Of a DNA stretch of 64,000 bases, positions 50,771 through 60,074 are shown piece after piece. The stretch spans positions 3,348,001 through 3,412,000 of the forward strand of contig NZ_JACCKX010000001.1 of the NCBI RefSeq assembly GCF_013423955.1. Reading direction: 5' to 3'. Below the pieces are notes generated by a model. That model saw only the letters and a program-made list of their open reading frames with translations. It had not been told where the DNA came from and did no database searches. The first letter of the stretch is position 1; each line of letters starts with the position of its first letter. The DNA comes from Ottowia beijingensis. Its GTDB lineage: Bacteria; Pseudomonadota; Gammaproteobacteria; Burkholderiales; Burkholderiaceae_C. A program made the translations under genes and the position numbers.

Positions 50771-51526
50771 ATGGACATCGTGATGCAACTCGTGGACTTC
50801 ATCCTCCACGTCGACAAATACCTGGGCGCCTTCGTGACGCAGTACGGCCCGTGGGTCTACGCGCTGCTGTTCATCATCGTCTTCGTCGAGACGGGCGTGG
50901 TGGTGATGCCCTTCCTGCCCGGCGATTCGCTGCTGTTCGTGGTGGGCGCCATGTGCGGCGCGGGGCTGATGAGCTATCCGCTGGCGGTGGCGGTGCTGCT
51001 GGTGGCGGCGATTCTGGGCGACCAGTGCAACTACAGCATCGGGCGCTACTTCGGGCCCAAGGTGTTCCAGTGGGAGGACTCGCGTTTCTTCAATCGCAAG
51101 GCGTTCGACCGCGCGCACCAGTTCTACGAGCGCTACGGCGGCGTGACGGTGATCCTGGCGCGCTTCATGCCTTTCATCCGCACCTTCGTGCCCTTCGTGG
51201 CGGGCGTGGCTGAGATGACGCGCAGCAAGTTCACCTTCTTCAACGTCACCGGCGCGCTGATCTGGGTGCTGGGCATCGTCACCGCCGGCTACCTGTTCGG
51301 CAACCTGCCGTGGGTGCAGGCCAACCTGAGCAAGATCATCTGGGCGCTGATCATCGTGCCGGGCCTGATCGCCATCTATGGCGGCTGGAAGGCTGGCCGT
51401 GCCGAAAGCAGGGCGCGGCCGCGTCCTGACGGCGCGCGCACGGCGTCTGTTCCTCCAAGAAAAAGCGGGCGATCCGGTGGTGGAATCGCCCGCCAAGCTT
51501 TGGAGGAGAACTTGCAAGAAACCTAG
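50771..51526 (+). CDS. DedA-family membrane protein
   Basis: DedA proteins are thought to move undecaprenyl phosphate or other lipids. Seen are VYALLFIIVFVETGVVVMPF, LPGDSLLFVVGAMCGAGLMS, ILGDQCNYSIGRYFGPKVFQ, the conserved RYGGVTVILARFMPFIRTFV and PFVAGVAEMTRSKFTFFNV. The last ~45 residues (after GGWKAGRAESRA) are low-complexity and overlap a terminator hairpin serving the opposite strand, so a dropped base may have extended the frame. It starts 41 bases after the lysoplasmalogenase gene. Confidence 0.9.
   Translation: MDIVMQLVDFILHVDKYLGAFVTQYGPWVYALLFIIVFVETGVVVMPFLPGDSLLFVVGAMCGAGLMSYPLAVAVLLVAAILGDQCNYSIGRYFGPKVFQWEDSRFFNRKAFDRAHQFYERYGGVTVILARFMPFIRTFVPFVAGVAEMTRSKFTFFNVTGALIWVLGIVTAGYLFGNLPWVQANLSKIIWALIIVPGLIAIYGGWKAGRAESRARPRPDGARTASVPPRKSGRSGGGIARQALEENLQET
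51457..51493 (-). terminator. Rho-independent terminator for the tsaE-amiC operon
   Basis: On the minus strand GCGGGCGAT pairs perfectly with ATCGCCCGC across an 11-base loop and is followed by TTTTTCTT. It lies about 290 bases beyond the amiC stop and inside the 3' end of dedA. Confidence 0.75.
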
Positions 51527-51780
51527 CGTTTCGGCCCGTGCCGCTGGCGCCAGTGTTCATTCAACGCGCGATGGCGGCCCGGGGTTGTCAGACGGGGCTG
51601 ACCCGAGGCGTCAGCCAGCGGCCACAGGCGGCGCTGGTGTGACAAAACGCACGCCTGACCGGCCCGAGTGCTTCAATAAAAATAGCTGCCGGCGCCCGTT
51701 GATAAACGATTTCAAATTCTTTTGGCTTGAAATCGTTGATGGACAGGCGCAGGCCACTATCAATAATGAAGTGGCCGGCG
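51527..51780. repeat. Gap with an R65-like repeat pair between dedA and amiC
   Basis: No gene. At about 51672-51770 AATAAAAATAGCTGCCGGCGC is followed by two nearby arms, ATTTCAAATTCTTTTGGCTT and GAAATCGTTGATGGACAGGC, then CACTATCAATAATGAAGTGG. It looks like an R65 copy with a second palindrome inserted. Confidence 0.5.
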
Positions 51781-53252
51781 TCACACCTGCCGGTTGCGCG
51801 CCAGCGGCGGGTTGGCCGCGAAGTACTTCTGGATGCCGTTGATCAGCGCGTTGGCCAGGTCGTTCTGGTAGGCCTCGCTGCGCAGCTTGCGCTCTTCCTC
51901 GGGGTTGCTGATGAAGGCCGTCTCGACCAGCACGCTGGGGATGTCGGGCGCGCGCAGCACGGCGAAGTTGGCGCGCTCCACGTTGCGCTTGTGCAGGCGG
52001 CCCACGCCGCCGATCTCGCGCACGATGGCGCTGCCCAGTGTCAGGCTGTCCTTGATCTGCGCGGTGGTGCTCATGTCGAGCAGCGCGCGCTGTACCAGCG
52101 AATCCTTGACGCCCAGGTTCACGCCGCCGATGCGGTCGGCGTCGTTCTCCTTGCTGGCCAGCCAGCGCGCGGCGGCGCTGGAGGCGCCGCGCTCGGACAG
52201 CGCATACACGCTGGCGCCGCGCGCCTCGGGCCGCATGAAGGCGTCGGCGTGGATGCTGATGAACAGGTCGGCCCCCACGCGGCGCGCCTTCTCGACCCGC
52301 GTGGCCAGCGGCACGAAGAAGTCGCCGTCGCGCGTCATGAAGGCGCGCATGGGGTTGCCGCCCACGGTGGTGTTGTTGATGCGGTCGCGCAGCTTCAGCG
52401 CCACCTGCAGCACCACGTCCTTCTCGTAGGTACCGCCGGGGCCGATGGCGCCCGGGTCCTCGCCGCCATGGCCGGGGTCGAGCGCGACGATGATCAGGCG
52501 GTCGGTGCGCTCGGCCGCGGGTGCGCGGGCCGTGGCGCGCGGCGCGGGCGCGGGGGCGGCGGTGCGGGCGGCTGCGGGCGCATGGTCAGGCGCGGCGGCG
52601 CCGGGGCGGCTGGCGGCGCGGGCGCGCGGGCCACGGCGGTATCGCGCCGCGTCATCTCGTTGGCGCGCTCGATCTGGCGCGCGATCAGGTCGCCCAGCGA
52701 GTCGGTGGCCTCGGGCGTGGTGGCGGCCATGCCGGTGGGCGCCGTGGCGCCGCTGCCCAGCTCCTTCATGCGCTCGGCGATCAGCTGCTCCAGCGGGTCG
52801 GGCGGGTTGGCGGGGTACAGGTCGAACACCAGCCGGTGCTGGTAGGCCGCCACCGGCGCCAGCGTGAACACCTGGGGCTTGATGTCGTGCTTGAGGTCGA
52901 ACACCAGCCGCACCACGCCGGGCGCGTTCTGCCCCACGCGAAGGCCGGCGATGTTGGGGTCGTCGGCGCGCACCTTGGCCACCAGCTCGCGCAGCGTGGG
53001 GCTCAGGTCGAGCCCGTCCACGTCCACCGCCAGCCGCGGCGGCTGGCCGATCATGCGGTGCGTGGTCTTCAGCGGCGTGTCGGATTCGATGGTGACGCGG
53101 GTGTAGTCGTCGGCCGGCCACACGCGCACGGCCACGATGCCGGCGCCGCGCGCGATGTGGTGCGTGGTCAGCAGCAGCACCAGCGAGCCGCCCTGCAGCA
53201 GGGCGCGCCGGCGCGCGGGCTGGGGCGGCAGGGGCAGCGGCGGGCGGCTCAT
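51781..53252 (-). CDS. amiC: N-acetylmuramoyl-L-alanine amidase (AmiC type, AMIN domain)
   Basis: This periplasmic enzyme cuts septal peptidoglycan. The N-terminus has a Tat-like leader (ARRRALLQGGSLVLLLTT), then an AMIN domain (GIVAVRVWPADDYTRVTIES) and a long Pro/Ala linker. The Amidase_3 domain carries zinc ligands in VALDPGHGGEDPGAIG, DLFISIHADAFMRP and VLVETAFISNPEEERKL. The frame breaks in the linker (G run 52552-52556 is the likely site). The start at 53252 overlaps the tsaE stop, so both are translated together. Confidence 0.92.
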
Positions 53253-53756
53253 GCGCGCAGCTCCTGCAGCAGTTGGGCGCCCAGGGCCGTGCCGGCACCG
53301 AGCGCGACCTGGCGCGAGTCGTCGGCCTGCGCCTCGATCTGCAGCACCAGGTCGGCCGGCGGCAGCAGGGCGGCGGCCTTCTCGGGCCATTCGGCCAGCT
53401 TCAGGCCGGGCGCGGCAAACAGGTCGCGAAAGCCGGCGTCCTCCCACTCGCGCGGGTCGTTGAAGCGGTAGAAGTCGAAGTGCGACACGGCCAGGCCATC
53501 GGGCGTGGCGTGCGGCTCGACCACGGCGTAGGTCGGGCTCTTGAGGCGGCCTTCCACGCCCAGCGCGCGCAGCAGGTGGCGCACGAAGCTGGTCTTGCCC
53601 GCGCCCAGGTCGCCGTGCAGTTCGATGAAGGCATGGCGCAGGCCGGGCAGAACGGCCAGGCGCCGGGCGAAGGCGGCGGTGTCGTCTTCGGTGCGCCAGT
53701 GCAGATGCAGTGGCGCGCTTTCTACAATTTGGGCGTGGCTGAGAGTGGCGCTCAAA
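53249..53756 (-). CDS. tsaE: tRNA threonylcarbamoyladenosine biosynthesis ATPase TsaE
   Basis: TsaE is the ATPase of the TsaBDE complex making t6A37. The P-loop is FIELHGDLGAGKTSFVRHLL, followed by VEGRLKSPTYAVVEPH, HFDFYRFNDPREWEDAGF and LKLAEWPEKAAALLPPADLV, all canonical. No ATG is available; a TTG at 53756 (LSATLSHAQIV) gives the expected 168 residues. The 5' end overlaps the divergent queG start by about 20 bases, so both promoters lie inside the opposite gene. Confidence 0.92.
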
Positions 53757-54831
53757 TCGATTCCCTTGATCTGTGGACGCAGGTGCGCGGCTGGGCGCAG
53801 GCGCTGGGGTTTTCGCAGGTCGGCGTGGCCGGCGTGGATTTGTCCGCCGCCGAGCCGGGTTTGATGCAGTGGCTGCAGGCCGGGTTCCATGGCCGCATGG
53901 ATTACATGGCCGCGCACGGCCTGAAGCGCGCCCGCCCGGCCGAACTGGTGCCGGGCACGGTGAGCGTGATCACCGCGCGCATGGATTATCTGCCGCAGGA
54001 CACGCCCGACGATTGGCAGGCCGCCGAGCTGGCGCGCCTGCAGCGGCCCGGCGAGGCCATTGTGTCGGTCTACTCCCGCGGCCGCGACTACCACAAGGTG
54101 CTGCGCGCGCGGTTGCAGAAGCTGCAGGACCGCATCGCCACCGCCATCGGCCCCTTCGGCCACCGCGTGTTCACCGATTCGGCACCCGTGCTGGAGGCCG
54201 AGCTGGCTGCGCGCAGCGGCCAGGGCTGGCGCGGCAAGCACACGCTGGTGCTGTCGCGCGAGGGCGGCTCGATGTTCTTCTTGGGCGAGATCTACGTCGA
54301 CCTGCACCTGCCGCGCACTGAAGCCACCGGCGCGCACTGCGGGCAATGCCGCGCCTGCATCGACATCTGCCCCACGCAGGCCATCGTGGCCCCGTACCGG
54401 TTGGACGCGCGGCGCTGCATCTCGTACCTGACCATCGAGCACGACGGCCCCATCGACGAAGCGCTGCGCCCGCTGATGGGCAACCGCATCTACGGCTGCG
54501 ACGACTGCCAGCTCATCTGCCCGTGGAACAAGTACGCGCAGCGCAGCAGCCTGCCCGACTTCGACGCGCGCGACGGCCTGGCCGATGCCAACTTGGTGAC
54601 GCTGTTCGGCTGGAGCGAAGCAGAGTTCCTGCGCCGCACCGAAGGCGGGCCGATCCGCCGCATTGGCCACGTGCGCTGGCTGCGCAACATCGCCGTGGCG
54701 CTGGGCAACGCCCTGGCCGCGCTGCCGCCCGGCGATGCGCGCCGCGCGCCGCTGCTGGCTTCGCTGCAGGCCCGCGCCGAGCACCCCACGCGCTGGTGCG
54801 CGAGCACGTGCAATGGGCCTTGAAGCGGTGA
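53735..54831 (+). CDS. queG: Epoxyqueuosine reductase
   Basis: QueG converts epoxyqueuosine to queuosine in tRNA using cobalamin and two [4Fe-4S] clusters. The clusters are in HCGQCRACIDICPTQAI and GCDDCQLICPWNKYAQ. Other marks are GFHGRMDYMAAHGLKRARPA, DYHKVLRARLQKLQ and GQGWRGKHTLVLSREGGSMF-FLGEI. A GTG at 53735 (VAESGAQIDSLDLWTQV) fits best; ATG 53705 is also in frame. The last codons shift at the C run 54784-54787; with one base the end reads HALVREHVQWALKR. Confidence 0.93.
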
Positions 54832-55070
54832 AGTCACGGCGTTGCTAGTGTTTTTGGATGGGGTGGCCGCGCTGGTGATGCGCGGCACGCTGCCATTTTC
54901 ATAGCATTCTAGGCCATGCGTCAATCCGGCCTGTCATGCGGTGGCACGCTGGGGCAGCGCAAGAGCGTCTTGTCCGACAAAGGGCTGCTATCGAATTGCG
55001 TAGCATGCGCGTTCGTGTTGTCGCTTTGCGCCAAGGCGTGCCCCAAGAAACCCCTTTTGAAGGAGACCCA

Positions 55071-56036
55071 ATGACCTACAGCCTGCGACAAGTCCAACCC
55101 CTGCTGACCAAGCCCGAACTCGAACTGTTCCAGGCCAGCCGCGCCGGCGCCATCAAGGAACTGAACCCGCGCCAGCTGGCCGCCAAGCTGACCCGCGCCC
55201 GCGCCCTGCGCGACAAGTACCGCGACACCTACCGCCGCCAGACCGTGGCCACGCGCACCGGCCCGGCCAAGGATCGCAAGCAGATGGGCGGCGAAAACAA
55301 CCGCACCGAGGTCAAGGCCGAGATCATGCAGGAGGTGCTGACGCGCTTCGAGGCGCAGCACGCCAAGGCGCAGGCGAAGCTCGACAAGCAGGCCGCCCGC
55401 AAGACCAAGACCGCCCGCGCGCACAACGCCCCCGGCGCACCCACCACCAGGACCAACCCCAAGGCCGCGCAGCGCAGCCGCCGCAGCACCGGCAACGCCG
55501 CCCCCGGCGAAGGCGCGCAACTGGCGATGCGCGGTGCCACCACCACCAAGCCGCGCCAGGTGGCACGCAAGAAGCGCGCCGCCGAGGACCTGGGCTACGA
55601 AGTGGTGAGCGCGCGCGGCGCCAAGTCCACCCGCGCCGGCGGCTCGTCGGTGCGCCCGGCGGTCAAGAAAGCCGCAGCCAAGAAAGCAGAACCGAAGAAA
55701 ACCACCGCCAAGAAAGCACCCGCCAAGAAGATCGCGGCCAAGAAAGCCATCACCGGCGCCGCCAAGCCGGCTGAAAAGCTGGTCAAGCAGGTGCGCAAGG
55801 CCGTCGCCAATAAAGCCGCTACCGCCCCGACCGAGGGCCAGCCCACCGCGCGCCGTGCCATCCGCACCCAGGTCGGCGGCACGTCCAGCGCCAACGCGCA
55901 GGGCGCCGTGCCCACCAACATGCCGGCCAAGGCGCAGCGCCTGAACCCGCTGAAGGCCGAGCCGATCAATAAGAAGATCCACGCCTCCGCGCGCGGTCGC
56001 AAGAAGACGTTCGAGGGCAAGCGCGACGCGCGCTGA
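55071..56036 (+). CDS. Lysine/alanine-rich histone H1-like protein, unknown N-terminal domain
   Basis: The first ~110 residues are helical and globular-looking (LRQVQPLLTKPELELFQASR, LAAKLTRARALRDKYRDTYR, IMQEVLTRFEAQHAKAQ). The centre is basic and low-complexity with repeated KKA/AKK units (VKKAAAKKAEPKKTTAKK, APAKKIAAKKAITGAAK), like bacterial histone H1 tails. A C-terminal basic segment ends KIHASARGRKKTFEGKRDAR. DNA binding is likely from composition; no specific function is known to me. An AAGGAGA site at 55060 fixes the ATG. Frame intact. Confidence 0.85.
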   Translation: MTYSLRQVQPLLTKPELELFQASRAGAIKELNPRQLAAKLTRARALRDKYRDTYRRQTVATRTGPAKDRKQMGGENNRTEVKAEIMQEVLTRFEAQHAKAQAKLDKQAARKTKTARAHNAPGAPTTRTNPKAAQRSRRSTGNAAPGEGAQLAMRGATTTKPRQVARKKRAAEDLGYEVVSARGAKSTRAGGSSVRPAVKKAAAKKAEPKKTTAKKAPAKKIAAKKAITGAAKPAEKLVKQVRKAVANKAATAPTEGQPTARRAIRTQVGGTSSANAQGAVPTNMPAKAQRLNPLKAEPINKKIHASARGRKKTFEGKRDAR

Positions 56037-56120
56037 GGGCAGGCGGCGTCGGGCCGGTCACGCCGGTTGCGGCGCGCACGCAAGGCCGCTGCGCGCCCGG
56101 GGCGGCGCATCGGCGCTGCA

Positions 56121-56264
56121 CTCATTCCATTTCAAATTCAATGCGTCAATCACCGTCATCCCGGCGAAGGCCGGATCCATGTTTCTCCGCACACGCCGTC
56201 TGGATTCCGGCTTGCGCCGGAATCACGAGATATTGGACTTTGATCTGGAATTGGAATCAGGCTA
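56121..56264 (-). repeat. MITE-like element with terminal inverted repeats (copy 2)
   Basis: CATTCCATTTCAAATTC at one end and GGAATTGGAATCAGG at the other, with GTCATCCCGGCGAAGGCC, GCACACGCCGTCTGGATTCC and TTGCGCCGGAATCACG inside. Its right end supplies the TGA stop of the arsenite transporter (56257-56259), exactly as copy 1 does for the MBL gene. Confidence 0.8.
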
Positions 56265-57321
56265 AAGGGCCTTGCGGCCCGTGGCCCGTGGCCTGTGCCA
56301 GCCGTGCTGCTGGTGCCTGCTTGCCCCAGCGGTTGACCAGCGCCACCAGCGACAGCATCACCGGCACCTCGACCAGCACGCCCACCACGGTGGCCAGCGC
56401 CGCGCCCGAGTGCAGGCCGAACAGCGAAATGGCGACGGCCACCGCCAGCTCGAAGAAGTTCGAGGTGCCGATCAGGCAGGCCGGGCCGGCAATGTCGTGC
56501 GGCAGCTTCAGCAGGCGTGCGCCCACCCAGCTGAGCAAAAAGATGCCGTAGGTCTGCAGCAGCAGCGGCACGGCGATCATGGCGATGACCAGTGGCTTGT
56601 CCAGAATGGTCTGCGCCTGAAAGCCGAACAGCAGCACCACGGTGGCGATCAGCCCGGTGATGGACCAGGGCTTGAGCCGCGCCACGAAGTCGCCCACCGC
56701 CGTGGGCGAGCGCTGTTGCAATGCATGCCGCGTGAGCACGCCGGCCACCAGCGGCAGCACCACGTAGAGGATGGTCGAGAGCAGCAGCGTCTGCCACGGC
56801 ACCGTCACGTCCGTCACGCCCAGCAGGAAGGCGGCAATGGGTGCAAAGGCGAAGATCATGATCAGGTCGTTCACCGACACCTGCACCAGCGTGTAGCTGG
56901 CGTCGCCCTTCACCAGCTGGCTCCAGACGAACACCATGGCGGTGCAAGGCGCAACGCCCAGCAGGATCATGCCGGCGATGTATTCGCTGGCCGATTGCGG
57001 ATCGACCCAGGGCGCGAACACGACCTTGAAGAACAGCACGCCCAGCGCCGCCATGGTGAAGGGCTTGATGAGCCAGTTCACCACCAGCGTCAGCACCAGC
57101 CCGCGCGGCTTCTTGCCCACGTCCTTGATGGATGACCAGTCGATCTGGATCATCATCGGGTAGATCATCACCCAGATCAGCACCGCGACGATCAGGTTGA
57201 CGTGCGCGATCTCGATGCCGGCGATGGTCTGGAAGAAGCCCGGCATGACCACGCCCAGCGCCACACCGGCGGCGATGCCCAGGGCGACCCACAGGGTCAG
57301 GTAGCGTTCGAAGAGTCCCAT
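56257..57321 (-). CDS. arsB: Arsenite efflux transporter, ACR3 family
   Basis: This ten-helix carrier expels arsenite. Family marks are [38 protein letters not shown], the conserved-cysteine loop [20 protein letters not shown] and [20 protein letters not shown]. It should be energised by the proton gradient, or by ArsA if a complex forms. It is the last gene of arsRDACB. The stop codon belongs to the MITE-like repeat, and the final ~10 residues may have been changed by that insertion. Some annotators name it acr3. Confidence 0.95.
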   Translation of the reverse strand: MGLFERYLTLWVALGIAAGVALGVVMPGFFQTIAGIEIAHVNLIVAVLIWVMIYPMMIQIDWSSIKDVGKKPRGLVLTLVVNWLIKPFTMAALGVLFFKVVFAPWVDPQSASEYIAGMILLGVAPCTAMVFVWSQLVKGDASYTLVQVSVNDLIMIFAFAPIAAFLLGVTDVTVPWQTLLLSTILYVVLPLVAGVLTRHALQQRSPTAVGDFVARLKPWSITGLIATVVLLFGFQAQTILDKPLVIAMIAVPLLLQTYGIFLLSWVGARLLKLPHDIAGPACLIGTSNFFELAVAVAISLFGLHSGAALATVVGVLVEVPVMLSLVALVNRWGKQAPAARLAQATGHGPQGPLA

Positions 57322-57440
57322 GATGTTTTCAAGTCAAATCAGGCTTTGGCGCAGGCGGGGTAAACGCGGGCAGCTATGAATAAAGGAGTTTTTGTTCAGG
57401 GACGAGGTTGAGGTGCCCTGGCCGACCCCAGCAACCCGGC

Positions 57441-57519
57441 CCTGTGGGAGCGGCCTTGGCCGCGATGGGGCCTCGCCTTGACCGGGGACGCCGTATCGCG
57501 GGCAAGCCCGCTCCCACAC
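57441..57519. repeat. REP doublet between arsC and the ACR3 gene
   Basis: TGTGGGAGCGGCCTTGGCCG and GCGGGCAAGCCCGCTCCCAC face each other, forming two small hairpins or one long one. It may modulate stability of the ars message. Confidence 0.8.
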
Positions 57520-57542
57520 AAGACAGAGGGGACGCCGTGGCA

Positions 57543-58040
57543 TCAACCCGCCTGGGCCAGTGCCCGCGCGCTGTCTTGCAGCATGGTCCTGGCCAGCTTC
57601 TCGGGTGGCAGGGCGATCAGCAGTTCCAGCCGGCGCTTGATGGCCAGCATGGTGTGGCGGAAGGCTTCGCGCTGCTGCTCGGGCGTGCCCTGCACGTCGG
57701 AGGGGTCGGGATAGCCCCAGTGCGCCGTCGCCGGTTGGCCGGGCCAGTAGGGGCAGGTTTCGCCGGCGGCGTTGTCGCACACGGTGATGACCAGGTCCAT
57801 CTTCGGCGAGGCCTCGCCCGCGAAGTCGTCCCAGCTCTTGCTGCGCAGGCCGTCGGTGTCCACGCCGGCGTGCTTCAGCACTTCCAGCGCCAGCGGCTTG
57901 GGCGCCGTGCCGGGCTGGCTGCCGGCGCTGTAGGCCTTGAAGCGCGTGCCGCCGATGTGGTTGAGCAGCGCCTCGGCCAGGATGGAGCGGGCGGAGTTGT
58001 GGGTGCAGAGAAACAGCACGTTCAGGGGCTGGTGGGTCAT
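57543..58040 (-). CDS. arsC: Arsenate reductase, thioredoxin-coupled LMW-phosphatase type
   Basis: It reduces arsenate to arsenite. The P-loop is VLFLCTHNSARSILAEALLN (Cys-x5-Arg/Ser), and the Cys/Asp pair appears in LVITVCDNAAGETCPYWPGQ and AHWGYPDPSDVQG. The 165-residue length fits this class rather than the glutaredoxin-coupled one. It sits between arsA and the ACR3 gene, separated from each by a REP doublet. The frame is intact. Confidence 0.95.
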   Translation of the reverse strand: MTHQPLNVLFLCTHNSARSILAEALLNHIGGTRFKAYSAGSQPGTAPKPLALEVLKHAGVDTDGLRSKSWDDFAGEASPKMDLVITVCDNAAGETCPYWPGQPATAHWGYPDPSDVQGTPEQQREAFRHTMLAIKRRLELLIALPPEKLARTMLQDSARALAQAG

Positions 58041-58090
58041 GGGCTTGTCCGGTGGTGGGAAGGGTGGTTTTCAGGGCGGGATCTGGAGGT

Positions 58091-58167
58091 GTGTGGGAGC
58101 GGGCTTGCCCGCGATGGGCGGCGGGTGCGGCGTGGCGCTGCATCGTGGGCAAGCCCGCTCCCAAAAG
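58091..58167. repeat. REP doublet between arsA and arsC
   Basis: TGTGGGAGCGGGCTTGCCCG and GTGGGCAAGCCCGCTCCCAA are inverted partners around 30 bases of spacer. It is the second REP pair in this operon. Confidence 0.8.
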
Positions 58168-58203
58168 GGGGTCGGGGGCCAGGTTGGCGGCTGGGGGCAT
58201 GGC

Positions 58204-59991
58204 TCAGCGCGCAGGTTCAGCGGCTTCGGTGGCTTGCGCGCCCGCCAGCGCACGCAGCCGCGCCACGCCCACCGGCTCGTCCTGCAGCAGTGGCACCAGC
58301 GCCCAGCGTTTCGCGTGCCGGGTGCGGATGGCCTCGACCTCCTTCAACTCGCCTTCGGCACGGCGGCGCAGCAGGGGCGAGGCAACGGGCGCGGCGGCCA
58401 CGCTGTTGTTCACCACCCAGGCCCAGGGCTCGATGCCGGCGCGGCGCAGGTCGTCCTGCAGTTGCGCGGCTTCCAGCACGGGCGTGGTCTCGGCCAGGGT
58501 GACGATCAGCACCTTGGTGCGCGCCGGATCCTGCAACTGCATCATGGGCGTGGTGAAGTGGCTGCCGGCGGCCATCTGGCGCGCCACGTCGCGGTGGTAG
58601 GCGCCGGTGGCGTCCAGCAGCAACAGGGTGTGGCCGGTAGGCGCGGTGTCCATCACCACGAACTTCCGGCCCGCTTCGCGGATGGCGCGCGAGAAGGCCT
58701 GAAAGACGGCGATCTCCTCGGTGCAGGGCGAGCGCAGGTCTTCGGCCAGCAGAACGCGGCCGGCCCCGTCCAGCGCCGCGCCCTTGGTCGCCATGACGTG
58801 GGCGCGGTAGGCCTCGGTGGCGGCGTGGGGGTCGATGCGGCTGACTTCCAGGTGCTCCAGCTCACCGGCCAGCGTCTCGGCCAGGTGCGCCGCCGGGTCG
58901 GAGGTGGTCAGGTGCACGGGCAGGCCGCGCGTGGCCAGCTCCACCGCCACGGCGGCGGCCAGCGTGGTCTTGCCGACGCCGCCCTTGCCCATCAGCATCA
59001 CCAGGCCATGGCCCTGAGCGGCAATTTCGTCAACCAGCGCGGAGAGCGTGGGCGCGTCGGGCAGGGCGATGTGGGGCTCGCCGGCGTCGGGCGTGGCACC
59101 GCGCGCCTCGGGCTGCAGCAGCGCGCGCAGCGCATCCAGCCCGACCAGGTTGAAGGCTTTCAGCGCGATGTGGTCGGTGGGCAGTGCCGCCAGCGCGGGC
59201 GGCAGGTGCGCCAGCGCCGCCAGTTCGCGCCGCACCACGGCGGCGGCCAGCGGATCGTGCGCGGCCTCGCTTTCGGGCAGCAGGCCGTTGATGACGAGGT
59301 GCTGGCGCGTCAGGCCGATGGCGGCCAGCTCCTCGTGCGTGCGCGCGGCCTCGCGCAGCGTGGCACCCTGGCCGCGCGCCACCAGTACCAGGCGGGTGCG
59401 GGCGCCGTCCTGCAAGGCTTCGACGGCGGCCTTGTACTGGGCGCGCTGCTTGTCCAGCCCGGCCAGCGGGCCGAGGCACGAGGCATCGCCCTGGCCGGCC
59501 TCCAGAAAGCCGCTCCACGCGCCCGGCAGGCTGAGCAGGCGGATGGTGTGGCCGGTGGGCGCGGTGTCGAAGAGGACATGGTCGAACCCGCGCGTGGCTG
59601 CGTCATCGGCCAGCAGACCGGTGAATTCGTCGAAGGCGGCGATCTCGGTGGTGCAGGCGCCGGAGAGTTGTTCTTCGATGCCCTTCACCACGTTGTCCGG
59701 CAGCACGCCGCGCACCGGGCCGACGATGCGGTCGCGGTAGGCCTGCGCCGCTGCCTGCGGGTCGATTTCCATGGCGCTCAGGTTGGGCACGGCAGGCACG
59801 GCGACGATGCGGTTGCCGATGGCGAGGCCGAACACCTGGCCGACGTTGGAGGCCGGATCGGTGCTGACCAGCAGCACCTGTTTGCCCGCGTCGGCCAGTT
59901 GCACGGCGGCGGCGCAGGCGATGGAGGTCTTGCCGACGCCGCCCTTGCCGGTGAAGAACAGGAAGCGCGGGGGTTGCTGAAGGAAGTTCAT
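58204..59991 (-). CDS. arsA: Arsenical pump-driving ATPase
   Basis: The 595-residue protein is a tandem of two ATPase halves. Each has a deviant Walker A (FFTGKGGVGKTSIACAAAVQ and LMGKGGVGKTTLAAAVAVEL), a DTAPTGHT switch (LFDTAPTGHTIRLLSLPG and VMDTAPTGHTLLLLD) and a conserved TTEIAAF/TEEIAVF segment (QLSGACTTEIAAF, SPCTEEIAVFQAF). ArsA accepts As(III) from ArsD and energises extrusion, usually with ArsB; here the partner is ACR3. It lies in the operon after arsD and before arsC. Frame intact. Confidence 0.96.
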   Translation of the reverse strand: MNFLQQPPRFLFFTGKGGVGKTSIACAAAVQLADAGKQVLLVSTDPASNVGQVFGLAIGNRIVAVPAVPNLSAMEIDPQAAAQAYRDRIVGPVRGVLPDNVVKGIEEQLSGACTTEIAAFDEFTGLLADDAATRGFDHVLFDTAPTGHTIRLLSLPGAWSGFLEAGQGDASCLGPLAGLDKQRAQYKAAVEALQDGARTRLVLVARGQGATLREAARTHEELAAIGLTRQHLVINGLLPESEAAHDPLAAAVVRRELAALAHLPPALAALPTDHIALKAFNLVGLDALRALLQPEARGATPDAGEPHIALPDAPTLSALVDEIAAQGHGLVMLMGKGGVGKTTLAAAVAVELATRGLPVHLTTSDPAAHLAETLAGELEHLEVSRIDPHAATEAYRAHVMATKGAALDGAGRVLLAEDLRSPCTEEIAVFQAFSRAIREAGRKFVVMDTAPTGHTLLLLDATGAYHRDVARQMAAGSHFTTPMMQLQDPARTKVLIVTLAETTPVLEAAQLQDDLRRAGIEPWAWVVNNSVAAAPVASPLLRRRAEGELKEVEAIRTRHAKRWALVPLLQDEPVGVARLRALAGAQATEAAEPAR

Positions 59992-60010
59992 GGTCGGGCG
60001 CGGTGAAGAC

Positions 60011-60074
60011 TGAAAGCTATCGAATCAGCAGCACTTGCCGCTTGTCGGCTGGGCGCTGGCGGCCGATTCGGCCT
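60011..60074 (+). repeat. arsD: R65 repeat copy over the arsD 3' end
   Basis: AAAGCTATCGAATCAGCAGC-ACTTGCCGCTTGTCGGCT-GGGCGCTGGCGGCC. The arsD stop and last codons (SAQPTSGKCC) lie inside it, so the repeat encodes a terminal Cys-Cys. Confidence 0.75.
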
